64,000 bases of DNA from Streptomyces violascens. GTDB taxonomy: Bacteria; Actinomycetota; Actinomycetes; Streptomycetales; Streptomycetaceae. The DNA is taken from contig NZ_BMUA01000030.1 in the NCBI RefSeq assembly GCF_014649955.1, positions 1 to 64,000 on the forward strand, read 5' to 3'. Positions 61,868 through 64,000 of the stretch are shown here, piece by piece (position 1 is the stretch's first letter; every line of letters starts with the position of its first letter). The notes below the pieces were generated by a model, which was not told where the DNA came from, made no database searches, and saw nothing but the letters and a program-made list of their open reading frames with translations. A program made the position numbers and the translations under genes.

Positions 61868-62467
61868 GTGATCAAGCAGGTTCTTGCCGGGGCGGCCTTC
61901 GCCACTGCCGCAACGATGGCCGTCGCTGCACCCGCCTCCGCAGCCACGGCAACCCAGGCTCCCAAGCCGCCCGCCACCAGCACGACCAAGAAGCCCCTCG
62001 CCGCGCCGAGCCCGACCACCAGCGGCACCGGCTGCAGCTGCGTCGGCGCCGCAAGCGGCACCACCGGAACCGGCACCACCGGAACCGGCACCACCGGCAC
62101 TGGCAGCAACCCCACGGGTGCCGTCGGCAACCTCACGGGTACCGTCGGCAACCTCACCGGCACCGGCGGCAACCTCACGGGTACCGCCGGCAACCTCACC
62201 GGCACCGGCGGCCTCACCGGCACCGCCGGCAACCCCTCCGGCACCGGTGGCAACGGCTTCTCGGAGTCGCCGATCGTCGTGAACCAGCCCCAGCAGGGAG
62301 TTGCCGTCGTTAACGGGGCGCTCATTGATGGCCGTTGCATCGCGCCGTGGTCCAACGGCGCCGTGCTCGGCGGCGTTGTGGCCCCGAATTCGCACTATGC
62401 CGCATGCGACACGGCGGCCGTCGACCAGTCGCAGAACGCACCGTACGCGGGCGGCCTGCTCTTCTGA
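61868..62467 (+). CDS. Rodlin-like secreted protein, copy 3, with a Gly/Thr-rich repeat insert
   Basis: GTG at 61868 with GGGAG at 8 nt; 199 residues. After the signal peptide (to about 26) come a Pro/Thr/Lys linker, a CSC pair, and about 80 residues of low-complexity repeats (GTTGTG and GNLTGT units). The same rodlin-like domain as copies 1 and 2 follows (GGNGFSESPIVVNQPQQGVA to GGLLF). The repeat stretch looks like a flexible spacer that would project the domain from the wall or hydrophobic layer. The shared domain is almost identical in DNA, so exchange among copies was recent. Confidence 0.65.
   Translation: MIKQVLAGAAFATAATMAVAAPASAATATQAPKPPATSTTKKPLAAPSPTTSGTGCSCVGAASGTTGTGTTGTGTTGTGSNPTGAVGNLTGTVGNLTGTGGNLTGTAGNLTGTGGLTGTAGNPSGTGGNGFSESPIVVNQPQQGVAVVNGALIDGRCIAPWSNGAVLGGVVAPNSHYAACDTAAVDQSQNAPYAGGLLF
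62095..62251 (+). repeat. Tandem Gly-Asn-Leu-Thr-Gly-Thr coding repeats
   Basis: Repeated units of about 21-24 bp (GGCAACCTCACSGGYACC type) in frame encode the GNLTGT spacer of rodlin-like copy 3. Confidence 0.8.
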
Positions 62468-62481
62468 GCCGTACTCCACGC

Positions 62482-62517
62482 GATGGCGGTCCACCGGAGT
62501 TCCGGTGGACCGCCATC
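62482..62517 (+). terminator. Terminator after rodlin-like copy 3
   Basis: Identical in stem, loop and following GGGCTTTTCCGTGCGCTTCG to the one after copy 2, so the duplication included the 3' untranslated part. Confidence 0.9.
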
Positions 62518-62869
62518 GGGCTTTTCCGTGCGCTTCGCTGGTCGCGTCCATCTTTCAGACACGCTCGCTTCGGTGGCCGGGTGCGGGCGTGGGACTGGGT
62601 GGTCTGGCGGGCTGGTTGGCTCCGTTGCTTGTCCGTCGGCCAGGTGTGGTTGGTGCGTGGGTCCGTCCCTGGTTCAGGCCCTCCGGGACGGGCTTGTGCT
62701 GTGCCCGGTCGGCCACGCGGTCACCGGTTACGCCCACCCTGCATCGTGAGTGCCTCTCACACACCGTGGCGGCCTGCGGCGGCCGGGGCCGGGGCGGGCC
62801 TTGGCGGGCCGGGAACGGCCGCAGGGCCCGGCCCCTGGAATTCGCCCTGTGGCGGGGCCCTGCGGTGGG
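62518..62869. other. Non-coding, no gene seen
   Basis: G/T-rich on the plus strand with no supported frame on either strand. Confidence 0.35.
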
Positions 62870-63210
62870 TGCACCCGAGGTTGAGGCGGCTGCTCGCCGC
62901 CAACGTCGTGGCCTGGCGGAACGACATCTTCTCCTTCTACGCCGAGAAGAACCTGCCGGGCGCCTTCTGGAACCTGCCCGGCGTCTACCAGGCCCACGGC
63001 GCCGGCCAGGACGAGGCGATGCACCACTCCGCCCACGACGTGCAGACGGCGGTAGAAGAATTCCAGCACCGCGAGTCCCGGCTCGCTGACACCCTCACAC
63101 CCGCCCAGGCCACCCACATCGCCAGCTGCAAACAATGGATGCGCGGTGTCCACGACTGGTCCTACGAGGTTGCCGAACGCTACGTGGGCGGAACGAACTG
63201 CACACCTGAA
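62870..63210 (+). pseudogene. C-terminal remnant of a class I terpene synthase
   Basis: The frame has the NSE metal motif as WRNDIFSFYAEK, then NLPGAFWNLPGVY, AVEEFQHRESRLADTL and the C-terminal WSYEVAERYVGG with the Arg-Tyr pair. These are the second half of a bacterial sesquiterpene-type cyclase. The N-terminal half with the DDxxD motif is absent, and the sequence before about 62880 is unrelated. It cannot be an active cyclase. Confidence 0.7.
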
Positions 63211-63563
63211 GCCCCCTGCTCCGTAGCGGAGCGGGCGGGAGAAGGGGCGTTCAGTGTCTCGGAGGTAACGGGGAAGGTTCTGCGGGGCGGGCAGGGAAGT
63301 CGGCCGCCGGGCAACGACCGACATCTTCGCGGCTGTTCACCTGGGTGCGGCATGGGGGTGCAGGTGGTTGTGGAGGCGCGGCCGCAGGGCCCCGCTATGG
63401 CAGGGGCCCTGCGGCCGGTGTGCCTGCCCGGGGGAGGAAGGCGGGGTGTTCAACGAGTCGGTGCCGGATCGGTTCTGTGGGAGCCGGCTGTCCTTGGCCG
63501 CACCCTTGTGTCGTCCCGCGTCGTTGGACAGCGCACCCACAACCCTGTGGTGGGCGGGTAGGT

Positions 63564-63597
63564 GGGCCGCTGACCTGAGACTCCAGGTCGGCGGCCC
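63564..63597. terminator. Hairpin, candidate terminator
   Basis: A 14-bp stem with one mismatch and a 6-nt loop. No gene ends directly before it on either strand. Confidence 0.4.
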
Positions 63598-64000
63598 AAC
63601 TCGCATCCCGGATCGCACATGTCTTGGTGGTCTGGGACGAGGCGTTCCGTCACCGGCGGTTGCCAGCCACCCGCCCCAGACCAAGGTCACCCTAACCGTC
63701 CTGTGCCCAGTCCATGCCGGGTTCGGCGAGGTGGGCGAGCTGAGCACCGTTCAACCGGTCGCGGCGGCGGTTCTGGTTGAGAGCCAGCACCGAGAGGTGC
63801 GGCATGGTTCTGGCCGTCGGTTGCCCGCTGCCTGTGCGTCATGGCGGCATGCTTGCGGGCCGCGGGCGTATCACCCCTACTGCGTTTGCGGCCTACCGGA
63901 CAGCAACGGGGGTGTGTCGCATCCGGCCGGCCGGATGCGCAGTGATACTCCTGGCAAGCCGCTCCCCGTGACCACGCGGGGCGGCCAGTGCGGCGGGGCC
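63598..64000. other. Non-coding end of window
   Basis: No supported frame on either strand. Confidence 0.35.

Overview
The window is 64 kb of very GC-rich actinobacterial DNA, almost certainly from Streptomyces. Third codon positions are G/C saturated, GTG and TTG starts are common, and many products have close Streptomyces parallels (ALF-repeat toxin, rodlin-like secreted proteins, Tad-type locus, VWA-CHAT protein). The density of broken genes, insertion sequences and cut-and-joined fragments is what one expects of a chromosome arm or a linear plasmid, not a conserved core. I saw no rRNA, tRNA or CRISPR array.

Layout. 0-6 kb: a secreted trypsin-fold pseudoenzyme with FG-GAP repeats, a small secreted protein, then a 1,194-residue ALF-repeat polymorphic toxin and its probable immunity protein, separated by a perfect hairpin. 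6.6-10.7 kb: a two-gene unit of an alpha/beta hydrolase and a VWA-CHAT protease, a plausible conflict system. 11-15 kb: a breakpoint where a DnaB tail and a TPR-protein tail lie back to back, then a Toprim-less GyrB-like ATPase followed by a protein with PD-(D/E)XK-like sequence. 15-20 kb: a secreted protein and a Tn3-type unit carrying an ArsR-MFS pair between a resolvase with an amber codon and a decayed transposase. 20-24.5 kb: orphan genes and remnants (integrase, nucleotidyltransferase, DNA ligase, pentapeptide repeats).

24.7-34.5 kb holds metabolic and regulatory modules with visible operators: a two-component flavin monooxygenase with a GntR regulator, a GlxA-type AraC regulator facing a cupin, a MarR-FAD monooxygenase pair, and an aminotransferase-dehydrogenase operon. 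34.4-40.1 kb is a Tad/Flp-pilus-type remnant: a TadE-like fragment, a LysM-BTAD protein and a prepilin peptidase split by an IS630 element. 41-47 kb has damaged IS110 and IS256 elements and a secreted hydrolase.

48.4-51.6 kb is the most coherent functional story: an M-box (ykoK) magnesium riboswitch leads into a cytosolic MgtE-like sensor protein, translationally coupled to an Nramp-related transporter whose metal-site motifs depart from the Mn/Fe type. Together they read as a magnesium uptake unit. 52-58.7 kb contains a TnpB remnant, a full-length solitary TnpB with hairpin ends, and an IS630 element inserted in an IS3 remnant. 59-62.5 kb encodes small secreted proteins, three of them recent paralogues resembling rodlins, with duplicated terminators. 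The window ends in a terpene synthase remnant and apparently non-coding DNA.
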